From the NCBI GenBank assembly GCA_026018925.1, contig JAKSZU010000005.1, positions 81,705,398-81,769,397 on the forward strand: a DNA stretch of 64,000 bases, in the 5' to 3' direction. How positions within the stretch are numbered: the stretch's first letter is position 1; the number at the start of each line of letters is the position of its first letter. A program made the position numbers and the translations under genes. The DNA is from Tupaia tana (lineage: Eukaryota > Chordata > Mammalia > Scandentia > Tupaiidae). This document shows, in pieces, positions 53,509 through 63,956 of the stretch. The notes under the pieces are model-generated. The model made no database searches. It was given only the letters and a program-made list of their open reading frames with translations, and was not told the origin of the DNA.

Positions 53509-53761
53509 GGGACCAACAGTTGGCATAATGACTATGTCACTGGACTCCCATTTAGTTCAAGTCCCAGACTCAGTGACTTAAACTCATGCTGGGCGCGTGT
53601 GCGTGTGTGCCCAAGATCCCAAGAGAAGAATGGAGGAGAAGGGATTGCAACATGGCCATACCCCCTGGAGGGGGTGATTTCTTGCTTTCTGTCTCTCTTT
53701 CTCTTTCAGTCTTTTTGGCAAGAGCACGTGCCCTATAGCAAAAAATCTCTCCAAAATAAAA
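53509..53761 (+). mobile_element. tRNA-derived SINE, long form, 16-bp TSD
   Basis: GGGACCAACAGTTGGCATAATG; a loss of about 10 bp before the B box (AGTTCAAGTCC); GTGTGCGTGTGTGCCCAAG, GGGGGTGATTTCTTGC, CCCTATAGCAAAAAATCTCTCC. AGGAATAGGGCATTTT lies at 53493-53508 and 53762-53777. Confidence 0.95.
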
Positions 53762-53810
53762 AGGAATAGGGCATTTTAAGGAGGCCATTTTTCATCTATC
53801 ACAAAGAATT

Positions 53811-54288
53811 TACATCAATATATTCCTGTAAAAGTTTACTAAACACTTCAATATTCTGGGCAATAAATTACTTCATGTGATTAAGTCAAAAGTAATAGAG
53901 CATTGCTCATCATGATCCAGAAGCCAAGAGCTGTTAAACATCTAAATTTAGCATAAGAGGAGAGTCTGTCACCCTGAGTGGCCATAGGTGAGTAATTTAC
54001 ATTCATAAACATCTGACTCCATATCTTTGAAACTGTCATAAAGCTATTAAGTAAAAGCACATGAACTGACAATACAAATTAATAAATTTTTAATTATAAA
54101 GCCTTTATTTCATGTTTGAAAAATGCCTTGCAATCTTAGTGTGATAGTCAGATAATAAAATATACAAAATATAATTAGCAACATGCTTGACTACTGTAAA
54201 TGTATAATAGTGACACTACTATCGTTTTATATAGAACTGACATATTTGTTATATAAAGAAAGACATCTAAGTCATGAGCCACAGAAGA
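53811..54288. other. Nothing recognised
   Basis: AT-rich spacer between two fossil LTRs. Confidence 0.4.
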
Positions 54289-54710
54289 TGTGCTATAGTT
54301 TGAATGTGTCCCCCAAAATGCAGATGATGAAATTGTTCATGATTTTATTAAGATGGTGTAAACTTGGGCCAAGCATAGCTTTAAGAGGCTAAGTCTCTGA
54401 ATGGGGATTATAATTGAAGAAGGTCATCAGGGTGGTGCCCCATGATCAAATGAAGGTGGGTTTATGAGGAGAGGAAGAGAAATCCAAGCAGAACCAGATA
54501 TAGACATATTCTTGGTTTTGCTCCTCCCCTCCCTTCCCCCCCCCCATTGTCTCAGGACTCTGTAGAATCCTCATTAGCAAGAAGATCCTCACCAGATACA
54601 ATCCCTTGACCTGTTCTTCCAAAACTGTGAACTGAACGAACCTCTTTTTTCATGAATTTTCTAATCTATGGCATTGAGTTATTAAGCAACAGAGAACAGA
54701 TTAAAACAGA
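54289..54710 (+). mobile_element. ERVL-MaLR LTR (MLT1/MST type), plus strand
   Basis: Begins TGTGCTATAGTTTGAATGTG followed by TCCCCCAAAATGCAGATG, the hallmark start of MaLR LTRs. GAAGGTCATCAGGGTGGTGC, CCTCATTAGCAAGAAGATCC, CCAAAACTGTGAACTGAACG and TTGAGTTATTAAGCAACAGA follow in the usual order. A solitary LTR, with no internal coding region. Confidence 0.85.
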
Positions 54711-55590
54711 TGCTAAGAAACAGACAAAAACATACAACATCAAGTCTAGAGAGAGAAGACACCAATGAGTCTTGGATGAGTCTTGGAGGCTGTAGCAGAT
54801 ATGAAAAGGGCCTTAAGGAGAAGGCAAACACAGGGAAAGTGGAGAGAGGGTCCTAGATCATTCGCACATTTTTTCACACTTCTGAAAATGTTTCCCTTGT
54901 TTTCATCTTATTTAAGAGTCTACTTTCCATACATGATGGTAATGTAAAACGTGTATAGCCACTAGAGAAAGAACATGGCACAGAAAATGCAATCCCTCTG
55001 CTTCACTTGTAGACTTGTCCAAATCATTGTAATAGGCCTTATTCTGAAATTATTACTGAAAATTATTCCTAAGCTTTAGCCTAGGATGGGGGGGGGGGGG
55101 AGCTTTCTATCTTTCCAAAACAGTTATTTTCAGTGCATTACGGTAATATCTTGTCATACATTCTCACACAGGTCTGTGTTATATGATCTAACAAGAATTC
55201 ACATACTATGGTTCCACATTTGAGAACAAGAAATCTAAATTGATTTTATTAATTCCAGTAATAGCTTCTTTTTCTTCAAATCTATCAATTAGTTTTAGCT
55301 AAACAGAGAGAAGGCACCTCTCTCTCTCTCTCTCTCTATCTCTATCTCTATCTCTATCTCTATCTCTATCTCTATCTCACATGCATCCTCCAGCAAATAC
55401 AAACAAATCAATAACAAACTTACTTTGCACAATTATGATACAACTATATTTCTGCATAACTGATCTTCTTTCTCTAAGGAGTCCAAATCCACATAGAAGT
55501 AGAAACAATGACTCTAATCAGGAAATCGATAATCATTTAATCGGTTTTCTCAGGTAACAGTCTTACTCAGGTGACTGAGGTGAAACATAG
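54711..55590. other. Unassigned, with a G12 run and a hexamer repeat
   Basis: No gene recognised. It holds a G12 homopolymer at 55089-55100 and a CTATCT repeat at 55317-55379. Confidence 0.4.
55317..55379. repeat. (CT)n and (CTCTAT)n microsatellite
   Basis: About 11 CT units run into seven hexamer units TCTCTA. Confidence 0.92.
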
Positions 55591-55594
55591 CTTG

Positions 55595-55860
55595 AACCAG
55601 TCCTGTGGACTACTGCCGAAAGGAGCCAAATCCAACATGGTCAACCATGATGCAAATTCTGTCCCTGCTGCTTGAGAGCTATTACATGCATGCCCCAAAT
55701 CCTGACAGAGTAGAGAAATAGAGGGGAAAAATTGTGCTGTGACCATGTCCCATTGATAGACTTTCTCCCTTCCTCTTTCTTCTTGTCTCTCTATCTTTTA
55801 GTTGTCTGTGAGTGCAGTTGCTTTCTGGAAATGAAAAAAAAAAAAAATAAAATAAAAATA
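55595..55860 (+). mobile_element. Divergent tRNA-derived SINE
   Basis: CCAAATCCAACATGGTCAAC, ATGCAAATTCTGTCCCTGC, ATTACATGCATGCCCCAAAT, AGAGAAATAGAGGGGAAAAA and CTTGTCTCTCTATCTTTTAG follow the family order. The head is nearly lost. Confidence 0.65.
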
Positions 55861-55869
55861 AACAAGCAA

Positions 55870-56944
55870 AGTAGGAAACAGGTCTTTTCAGAGAACAACG
55901 GTCTCTTTCTATTCCTCTCCAGAGTGGAATTAGGTATGAAGCTAGACTCACATAACTTTGTGACAAGATAAAGGAAGATTAGATATTTGCATCCATACGA
56001 AGCCTTCTTTCTAAAATATGATTTATGTTAAATTGCTGGTTTAAATAAGTCCCAATTATTTATATTTGAAGATCCAAACTGCTTCCAGAAAAATCTGTGG
56101 CAGTGATAATTTTTTGTTAGTTCCAGAGCTCCTACTGAGTGCTTTAGCTCCACCCCCCCCCCCACGCACCCCCCCCCCCCCACCCCTGGTCCCTGAGGTG
56201 ACCTCATCTTTCTCACTGATGAACTAAGCCCTGTAAAGGGTCAAGGAGTCATCACATGATAACCGGTGTTATCCCACACAGGAACGTTTATCACTGGTCA
56301 GCATGGCCAGGACCTGAAAGACCTGGAGTGTTGCCTCCAGCGCCACCTTGTCTAATCACCTCTGCCAACCCTTCTGCATCAGTGCCCTGCACATGCTTAA
56401 AATGGCTGGAGGAAGGGCTTCCAGAGGCGAACCTGTTCGCACTAGTGAGAGATACCCTGATATCACGTATTATGGCAAAATACTTTTTTATAATGGACTT
56501 AACTCCTCAATAATTGTCTCTTTAGAAGTGGTCTTATGTTAATGATCACTTTTTTGACACAATTATGAAGAAAGCAGTCAGTGTTTATAATTATAGATGT
56601 TTTCTTTTTATTTCATCCTGAAAAACCACAATCAAAAGAGACAGATGGTGACACATAGGTAAAATGTGCTCTGTGAGACTCACTTGGGTAGGCTCCCAGT
56701 AATCCCCAGAGACCTCCCTGAGTTTTGAGGGTAAGCACATGCTCATGATCTGCGGTTGGTTGAGTCCTGTTGGGGATGCTTCCTCCACCTCTGTTTTTCT
56801 CCCTTGGAAGAAATCAAGATTACCAGAAGTTCATATCTACTGTGATGATAATGATGAGGTAGGCTCTGTGGATCCATTAAGAACTATGGTGATGAAATGA
56901 AAGTAAATGGGGAATTAAGCAGTAGCATGGGTCTGAGCAACATT
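55870..56944. other. Unassigned; includes C-rich run and a GC-richer patch
   Basis: Two C-runs at 56151-56183 precede a patch at 56190-56460 with clearly higher GC than the surroundings and an 85-codon frame lacking any domain. It could be an old exon-like or LTR segment. I cannot assign it. Confidence 0.4.
56151..56188. repeat. Poly-C tract (G-run on the minus strand)
   Basis: C11, CACGCA, then C13 and CACCCC. The minus strand has at least three G-runs long enough for a G-quadruplex. Confidence 0.9.
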
Positions 56945-57144
56945 GGGATACATAGTATTCCATAAAGAAACAGAAAGTAATAAAGGGATACATAGTATTC
57001 CACAAAGAAACAGAAAGTAATAAAGGGATATATAGTATTCCACAAAGAAATAGAAAGTAGCAAAGGGATACATAGTATTACATACAGAAACAGAAAGTAG
57101 CAAAGGGATACATAGTATTCCATAAAGAAACAGAGAGTAACAAA
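56945..57144. repeat. Minisatellite, five exact-length 40-bp units
   Basis: Units start GGGATACATAGTATTCCA at 56945, 56985, 57025, 57065 and 57105, and continue AAGAAACAGAAAGTAATAAA with few changes. Unit length never varies. Open frames of about 90 codons on the minus strand (YFLFLYGILCIPLLLS-like) are repeat translation only. Confidence 0.95.
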
Positions 57145-58130
57145 GTTGACCTGGAGCCCATCTGAAGGCAAATGGATTATTTACTGACACTTTACAAGTT
57201 TAGTGAGTTACAATGTAACCCTTGGTCTACAACCTTACCACTAATTCCCTCCAAAGAACTTCTGGAACAGACAGGAAACAGAAGAGAGTGTCTGCAGCAC
57301 CATTGAAAGGACTAATTCTCAGAAAGTACAAAGAGATTGCTTATGCCAGAATTGGTAGCACAAAAACTCAGAATCAGAAATGGCATAGTCAGGAATAGCT
57401 GTAATCTGAAGCCTGGAAAAGGTAGAAAGGACAGTTGACAGGAATGTTGAATAAAAAAAGGATTAAGAGAAAGATAAAAACACAACCTGCAGGTGTTTTT
57501 AAATAATAATAAAATGATAATAGCATTCATAAACAGCTATAGGCATAAAACACATTTCAGTCAAGAGGAAAATACCACCAAATTAGCACTAAATGATGAC
57601 ATTTAGTACCAGTATTTTCACTGCCTGAAATTCATGTCAGGTATAACATGAAGGTAAAGCATGACAAAATATTTTTAATCCTGAGATGAATTGGAGTGTC
57701 CTTGTAGAACAAACTATTTCATAATATTTTTCTACATCAAATATAGTCAAAGCTTTGAGGAATATCTCTAAGAACCATATATTGAAAGGTGTTGATTTGA
57801 AGAAATGTATAGGATAAATACATAGCAATGGAAATGACCTGTCTGTAATACCTATGAAAATAATACAGAACCGAACAGACAAATATGATTGCATTATCCT
57901 CTTCCCCTTATTTCCAGGGAGGTACATTTCACATCTATTTAGATGGATTAGATGTCCAGAAGATCATCTAAATGCACATCTTATCTGATATACATCTCAG
58001 CTGTCAATACGAAGGAGACATACCTGTCTATGTACCAGACCCATTCCCTAACTACTCTTTGTCTGGGCCTAGGGAGGAGAAGAAAGGATCATTAATAAGT
58101 TGAATCTCTAGAATATATATGTACATGTGA

Positions 58131-58155
58131 GTGTGTGTGTGTGTGTGTGTGTGTG
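58131..58155. repeat. (GT)n microsatellite
   Basis: About 12 GT units. Confidence 0.9.
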
Positions 58156-58926
58156 CATACTAATATAAATTACTCTCTGAGAAGCATTTGAGAAATGCGC
58201 GTTTTGTTAAAAACGTATATATATACTCTAGGTTTTATGTTTTATTTATCTAAATTTTAACCTTGAAATTTTTTAGATGGAATCATTGAATACATGAACA
58301 CAAGCATATGCAGACACAATTCAACTAATTATATCATTTTTTCCTTGAAACTAGTAGAGATAATTTTTTTTAAATGGGTTAACGAGAAGTCCTATCCAAA
58401 AAAAGTATTTAGAACATGTCTTTCTAAAACATGTTTATAGTGATACAAATATGTAATATCAGATCCAGACCAAACCCTGATAAATATTTAGAAATCATCC
58501 TGATAATTTAAATATTAGGAGGAGTTATGGTTTGTACAGAGAGGAGAGAGAAAAGATGAGAGCAAAAGAGAAAATAGTGAGGCTAGAACTCAATTAGATA
58601 ATAAAACCTAAACAGGGGGTTGTGGAATTGTACAAGAGATTAAATTCTGATGGAATCACATAAACGTAGTATTAGGGACAAAAGAAAACTTTAAACTTCA
58701 AAAATACAAAAAAAAAATATAGCATTTTTATAAATGATAAGGAAAGTTAGCAGTTATTTTACTATGTGTGTACATGTAGAGAGAGGTTTAAATGTGTTTA
58801 TTTACCCAACTATAAAATGAGTACGTTAGTGATCTTATTTTTATAAAGGCATATGAATATATAGCGTCACAATTGTGATCCCAGTGTAACTGAACATTAC
58901 AGAGAAAGTGTCCTCATGTGTTTGTA

Positions 58927-58944
58927 TGTGTGTGTGTGTGTGTG
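58927..58944. repeat. (GT)n microsatellite, short
   Basis: About 8 GT units following TTTGTATG. Confidence 0.8.
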
Positions 58945-59564
58945 CACATGAAAATTAATCTTTCTGGATATAGTCTCATTCTATAAAAATTGGTCCAGTT
59001 TTCATGCCAATAGAAATTATCTACCTAATAAGTAACCTCACTAACCTGAGCTGTTAACCTCAATTCACCTGAGTTAACTCCAATTTACTTGTAATGATAT
59101 AATTATATTTTTAAGGTTGAAAGAATTTTAAACATGAAAAGTGTTAGTATGAAATAGAGAAATAATGGGTCATGTCATCCACATATCAGTATATGATTTT
59201 TAGGTTAAGAATACCTTTAGTTGGAATTAAAATATGATTAAGATACTAGCCATATTATATGATCAGAAAGTTTAATTTTGCAATTCTATTTAAAATATGG
59301 AACTGAGTGATACATATCTTACTTTGACTTTTATTTAGAAGTTCTATGAAAAATCTACTGTCTGCATTAATCCCGGAATATTTAAAACAACTTGAGATAT
59401 AATCAATAAATTAACTCTACCAAGGTTACTATTATGGTTTAAGTAATTAAGATTAAAACGTCAATGCTTGAAATTTCAAAATAATAAAATTCTTATTAAA
59501 ATGAGTTAATAAAAAATTATAAAGCAAAATAGAAAGAAAATAATAAGTTAACAGAATACATAGG

Positions 59565-60712
59565 GAACACAAGCAACTTACCCAAAATAAAAATTCTAAC
59601 CCAATTAAAAGATGGGAAAATTAGCTGAACAAAAACTCTCTAAGGAAGACATAGGAACAGGTAAAAAGCATATGAGGAAATATTCAACATCTCTCATCAT
59701 AGGGAAGATACAGATTAAAATCACAATGATATACCATTTAACCCCTGTCAGAATGACAAAGATTAAAAACACAAGAAGTGATAAGTGTTGGCAGGGATGC
59801 GGTGAAAAGGGAACTCTCCTACACTGCTGGTGGGAATGTAAACTGGCTCAGCCACTGTGGAGAACAATACGGAGGTTCTTCAAAGATCTACAAATAGAAC
59901 TACCATTTGATCCAGCAATCCCATTTTGGGGTATCTACCCAAAGGGCAGGAGAATGCTCAGTTAGAAAAGTGCTTGCACATCAATGGTTATAGCAGCATT
60001 ATTCACGATTGCCAAGACATGGAACCAACTTAAATGTCCACAAACTGATGAATGGATTGGAAAAGTATGGCATATATACTCTATGGAATACTACTCAGCC
60101 ATTAAAAAAAAAATAGCAAAACTCTGGCATTTGATAGAAAATGGCCAGATATGGAGGATCTATTGCTGAGTGAAGTAATCCAGGCTATGAAAGAAAGATA
60201 TTGTATGTATCTACTTAATATATACCGACTATCCGCACTGTATGGTAGAGAGCGAAATATTGGAGGACATAAAAGCAGTGAAAGTACTTAACGAGAATAG
60301 GACAGTGTGGAATGGGGGGGTGAGGAGAAGAGGATAGAGAAAGATAGCAAGAGAACAATAGAGAGGCAGGACATTATTGGGAAACAGATATGGATTATTA
60401 CCTGTTGATGATGACATGTATAGTATTCTCAACTGGATTGGTCTGAGAAGTATTTCATGATGGGTAAAGTCTTTTTACAAGCAAAATGAGAAATAGTAAT
60501 TGACTGTTTAAAAAATAATTAAAATAATAATAATAATTGGGAAAAATAATGAAAAGATATTGAATGATGAAGTGGGGAGATTGATGTGTCTGTCTTGACT
60601 GGCATGCATGGCATTCCCCTTTGAAAAAGCAATGTAATACACTGTAAAATTATATGCAATCTAATGTAATATAACAAGATTATGATGATAATAAAAATTT
60701 TAAAAAAATAAA
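59565..60712 (+). mobile_element. LINE-1 3' end with extended 3'UTR, plus strand
   Basis: ORF2 C-terminal region: CCCAATTAAAAGATGGGAAA, TCTCTAAGGAAGACATAGGA, CACTGCTGGTGGGAATGTAA (codes [21 protein letters not shown] in one frame), CTATGGAATACTACTCAGCC. The 3'UTR follows (TGCTGAGTGAAGTAATCCAG, GATGATGACATGTATAGTAT), then an extra ~150 bp segment (TGTCTTGACTGGCATGCATG, TTACATTGCTTTTTC reversed) before an A-rich tail. It is 5'-truncated and has stops. It is one of the better preserved L1 ends here. Confidence 0.9.
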
Positions 60713-60729
60713 AAGAAATTAATCTAGAA

Positions 60730-60950
60730 ATAGGTGTAAGGGTAACACAATACTCTGTGAAGTTGAAGTCACATGGATGGCCCTGGGTTGATGCCCAAGG
60801 CTCCCCGTAATGTCAGGTGCACATGTGTACCTGCAGCCCTGGCTGATTGAGCCTGGGATAGATCGCTGTTGGACATAAGGGCACTATTGAGGGCACCTCT
60901 CACTGTCTCTTTCTCTCCTGGAAACAAACAAATAAATAAACTTTAAACAA
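60730..60950 (+). mobile_element. tRNA-like SINE, divergent, family uncertain
   Basis: GGGTAACACAATACTCTGTG, a B-box-like GGGTTGATGCCC, GTCAGGTGCACATGTGTACC, GGGCACCTCTCACTGTCTC and an AAATAAATAAAC tail. The layout is like the main family, but the middle differs (a GCCCTGGCTGATTGAGCCTG block), so it is an old member or a relative. Confidence 0.55.
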
Positions 60951-60990
60951 ATTCATATGACTTCCATTTAGAGAACTCTAAAACATTTTT

Positions 60991-61245
60991 AGGGCTAACT
61001 TGATGGTGGATTGGTTAATGCAGCCAGATCCCACATGGTCAAAAGTGCCATCTTGAGAAACCCAGTGGGTGCATGTGCCTGTGTGCCTAAAATCCCAAGA
61101 GGAGGGAGAGACTGAGGAGAAAGGATCGCCGTATGACCATTCTGCATGGTGGGAGGGTGCCTTCTACTCTCCCCCTCTCTCTCTGCCTCTTTGTTTCTCT
61201 CTGGAGTGCACGTAGGCCCTCTGAATAAAGTAATACATAAAATAA
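60991..61245 (+). mobile_element. tRNA-derived SINE, long form, old
   Basis: AGGGCTAACTTGATGGTGGA, GCCAGATCCCACATGGTC, GTGGGTGCATGTGCCTGTGT, CCCAAGAGGAGGGAGAGACT, GGATCGCCGTATGACCATTC, a long CT tract, then CCTCTGAATAAAG. The B box is lost. Confidence 0.8.
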
Positions 61246-61734
61246 AGCATTAGGAAGACATTGGATAAATGAAAAGATAACTCCTGACACTGATTGGGAT
61301 GGTTGATTCTCCAATTCATTTACAGATTCAATACTATTCAAAAACAATTCTATTTAGATATCTATTTTAAAACTTGATAACTTTTCCTCTTAGATATATG
61401 TAGAAGAATAAAAACTGACAAATTGCTATGACAACTGCAAGCATAAAACTATACATAGCCAAATATTCATACAAGATATTGAGACATTTCACAAATCCAT
61501 AGCACTGAAAGCAGTATGTTATTGATCAAGGATTTTAGTAAAGGCTCAGTTGCTCAAACTGAGTCAGTTCAAATTGATGCACACCCTATTGCTCATCGTA
61601 ACTATATGTGGGTTGCCTAAATTGCATTTTTATTGTATTGTCAGATGAGTGGTAGCTCCAGAGTCCACATAGCATTGCTAATTACACTTAAAATCAGTAT
61701 TTTGGGTTGAATTCATATTTTAGTAGTTTCTATC
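61246..61734. other. Nothing recognised
   Basis: AT-rich spacer. Confidence 0.4.
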
Positions 61735-62235
61735 CTAACTATACCAAAATATTATAAATTTAGTAGTTGAAATGGTAAAACTGTACTACTGCTTTCCATA
61801 GATTAGAAGTCTGACATATGGAAAATGATGGGGGCTAAAATAAAGAATTCAATAGACTTGAGTTCTTTTAAGGGGTCTCCAGAAGAGAATCAATTTCTGT
61901 CTTTACAGATTCTAGAAGCCAATAACATTCTTTCCTTTGTAGCCCCCTTCCTACATCATCAATGCAGCAACATTGCTCTTCTCTGACCTTGTTGGTATCA
62001 CAAGTTCCTGTGACTCAGAACTCACCCAAGAAAAGTTTTCTAATTTTAATGAGCCCCATGGTGAGATTGATTCATCTTTGAAATTCTGAAATAATCTACT
62101 TAATGTACATACTTTAATCTCATGTACAGATTCCCTTTAGTCATGTGAGCTAACACATGCTTAAGTTTCAGAGATTAGTGTGTGGTCATTATTTGGGTTG
62201 GGAGGGTGTCTTATTTTGCCTATTCACACACAGAG
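61735..62235 (-). mobile_element. MLT1-type MaLR LTR, minus strand
   Basis: Reversed MLT1 order: AAATTTAGTAGTTGAAATGG, TAGATTAGAAGTCTGACAT, TCTAGAAGCCAATAACATTC, TAGCCCCCTTCCTACATCAT, TCACAAGTTCCTGTGACTCA, then AGTCATGTGAGCTAACACAT and TGTCTTATTTTGCCTATTCA. Highly diverged, nearly full length. Confidence 0.75.
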
Positions 62236-63917
62236 TCACTCGAAGTGATCTACTTGCTGTCTACATGGTAAGGAAAATTAATAACAGAAAGTTCCTCAGT
62301 ACAATGCAAAAACCCACAGCACTCTTAGGTTTATGGCTTTGTTCCCACCACAAACATAGACACCATCTTTGATTTTCCCAGTGCATGAAGGTCAATTGCT
62401 TTGCTATAATTTCTGATCTTAACTCTGACAAAAGTCCTTTCCAGATGCCATCCAAAATGTTACTGTATCTATCACCATAATATTTCTGGAAAGTCCTTGG
62501 TCCTAAATTAAGACTGATAATGATAGATCTAAGTAATAGTTTTATTCCAATGTACGTGATTTTGATTTATCCAGAATCACTTTATTGCATGAGTATGGAT
62601 AAGACAGATGGTAACCTTTAAATACAGTCAACATGAAAATAGATACTAAAGTGTAATAGTTTGTCAGAAAACTGAACAGGTTCAGAGGATTTCAAAAAGT
62701 GAACTCTTAAAAAATGATCACATGAGGTTGATGATGGATAGAAAGTAAGAGAATATGTTAAAGTAACTTACTATGAAGCAAAAGAACAGGAGGAGAGAAT
62801 GTACTTGTGGGAGTATATGCAAGTTAAGAGGTTTCAGTTGGAAAATATCATGTTGGAACTTGCAATATAAGAGATGATTCCATTTTGGATGATTATAAAA
62901 TAGCTTGAGACTGCACATGAGTTGCTAAAGTGTAATGGATAGAAGACACATGATGAATGGGCCATTAGCCTGAATGTTTAGATAATATCCATTAATGACA
63001 GCAGGTTTAAAGCACTATAGAAATGTGATGCAGAAGCTTAGGCTGCTTATGGATGATAGAGAGTTAACAGAGGTAAATAAATAACCTTTCAGTCAAGAAA
63101 CGAGGATGCAATAGACACACAACATGGCCCTAAGAGGAACCAGAATTTTTATCCCATGATAGAAAAGGTATACTTGAAAATTTATTTCTAAGCAAGAATG
63201 ATATCAATGCCATCTTCATATGCTGACTTATATGTGGTAGGAAAGAAAGGTGAAACAGGTGGTAAGGAAAATAAGAACCACAGGTAATAATTATATATAA
63301 TAAAATAAAAGAGCTAAAGTAATATTCATAGAGATATCTACTGAAGTATTTGCATAGAAGTTTCAAAGTACATTCTAGAAAAGTTGACCAGTTTAAGGAG
63401 AAGAAGCTATTAAGTAGGTCTATGTGTACCTGTAATGAAATTTAAACTAAATACACAACTACCAGTATAATACCAAACACTTGGAACAAATTATTACTGA
63501 AAACAGCAAATAGAACTACACTTCCTTTTAGCAGCTAAACATCAGTGCTAGAGTTACCTTCTAGAGACAATAGATGGGGATGTTATATTTAAAGCAATGT
63601 CATAAATAGAGGTTTTATTCATAAATACTGTAGTAGAGAAGGAAACAAGTTTGAGGTGATTTAACTTCTCATGAACTGTCCTTAGATGGTGTTAAGAGTT
63701 GTAGCAGTTGTTCACATTTCTGTCAACAGTCTGCTCTTGGAGGGCATTTGGCAGTCATTCTAAATAAAAGCTCCCAGACATCTTCTGGGAAGCTATTTTC
63801 ATCATCACAGATAGGAAAATTTGAAAAGTGTATTGATTTATGGGGATGCATAGCTGTTCTCCCTGATCAAAACAGATGGGAGGTTAGCCCTTCTTGAAAA
63901 CCTGCTGTACTTGATCT

Positions 63918-63956
<39 letters not shown>

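Larger units (their letters stand above)
52329..53810 (-). mobile_element. MLT1-type MaLR LTR, split by an L1 and a SINE
   Basis: The left part (52329-52469) has CAACAAACTTAATGACTACA and TCTGGAGGCCAGAACTC. The right part (53210-53508) has CCGCATTCCTTGGCTTGTGG, ACCTTGTAATTACATTGGAC and GATAATCCAGAGTAATCTTC. These blocks are diagnostic of MLT1 read backwards. A last piece lies beyond the SINE. Order and spacing fit one LTR interrupted twice. Confidence 0.85.
57145..59559. other. About 2.4 kb, nothing recognised
   Basis: AT-rich, with (GT)n runs at 58131-58155 and 58927-58944. No supported gene. Confidence 0.4.

Noticed and set aside
429..53761. tRNA gene candidates at each SINE head
   Set aside because: The A and B boxes are present, but the acceptor, D and T stems do not pair properly and the sequence continues into SINE body. 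They are SINE promoters, not tRNA genes.
429..53761. Regularly recurring motifs as a CRISPR array
   Set aside because: Copies are on both strands, about 250 bp long, irregularly spaced, and flanked by target duplications. They are retrotransposons.
56884..57190. Two ~90-codon minus-strand frames with repeated YFLFLYGILCIPLLLS-like units, like a membrane protein
   Set aside because: They are translations of the 40-bp minisatellite. Since 40 is not a multiple of 3, the frames drift, and the hydrophobic look is incidental.
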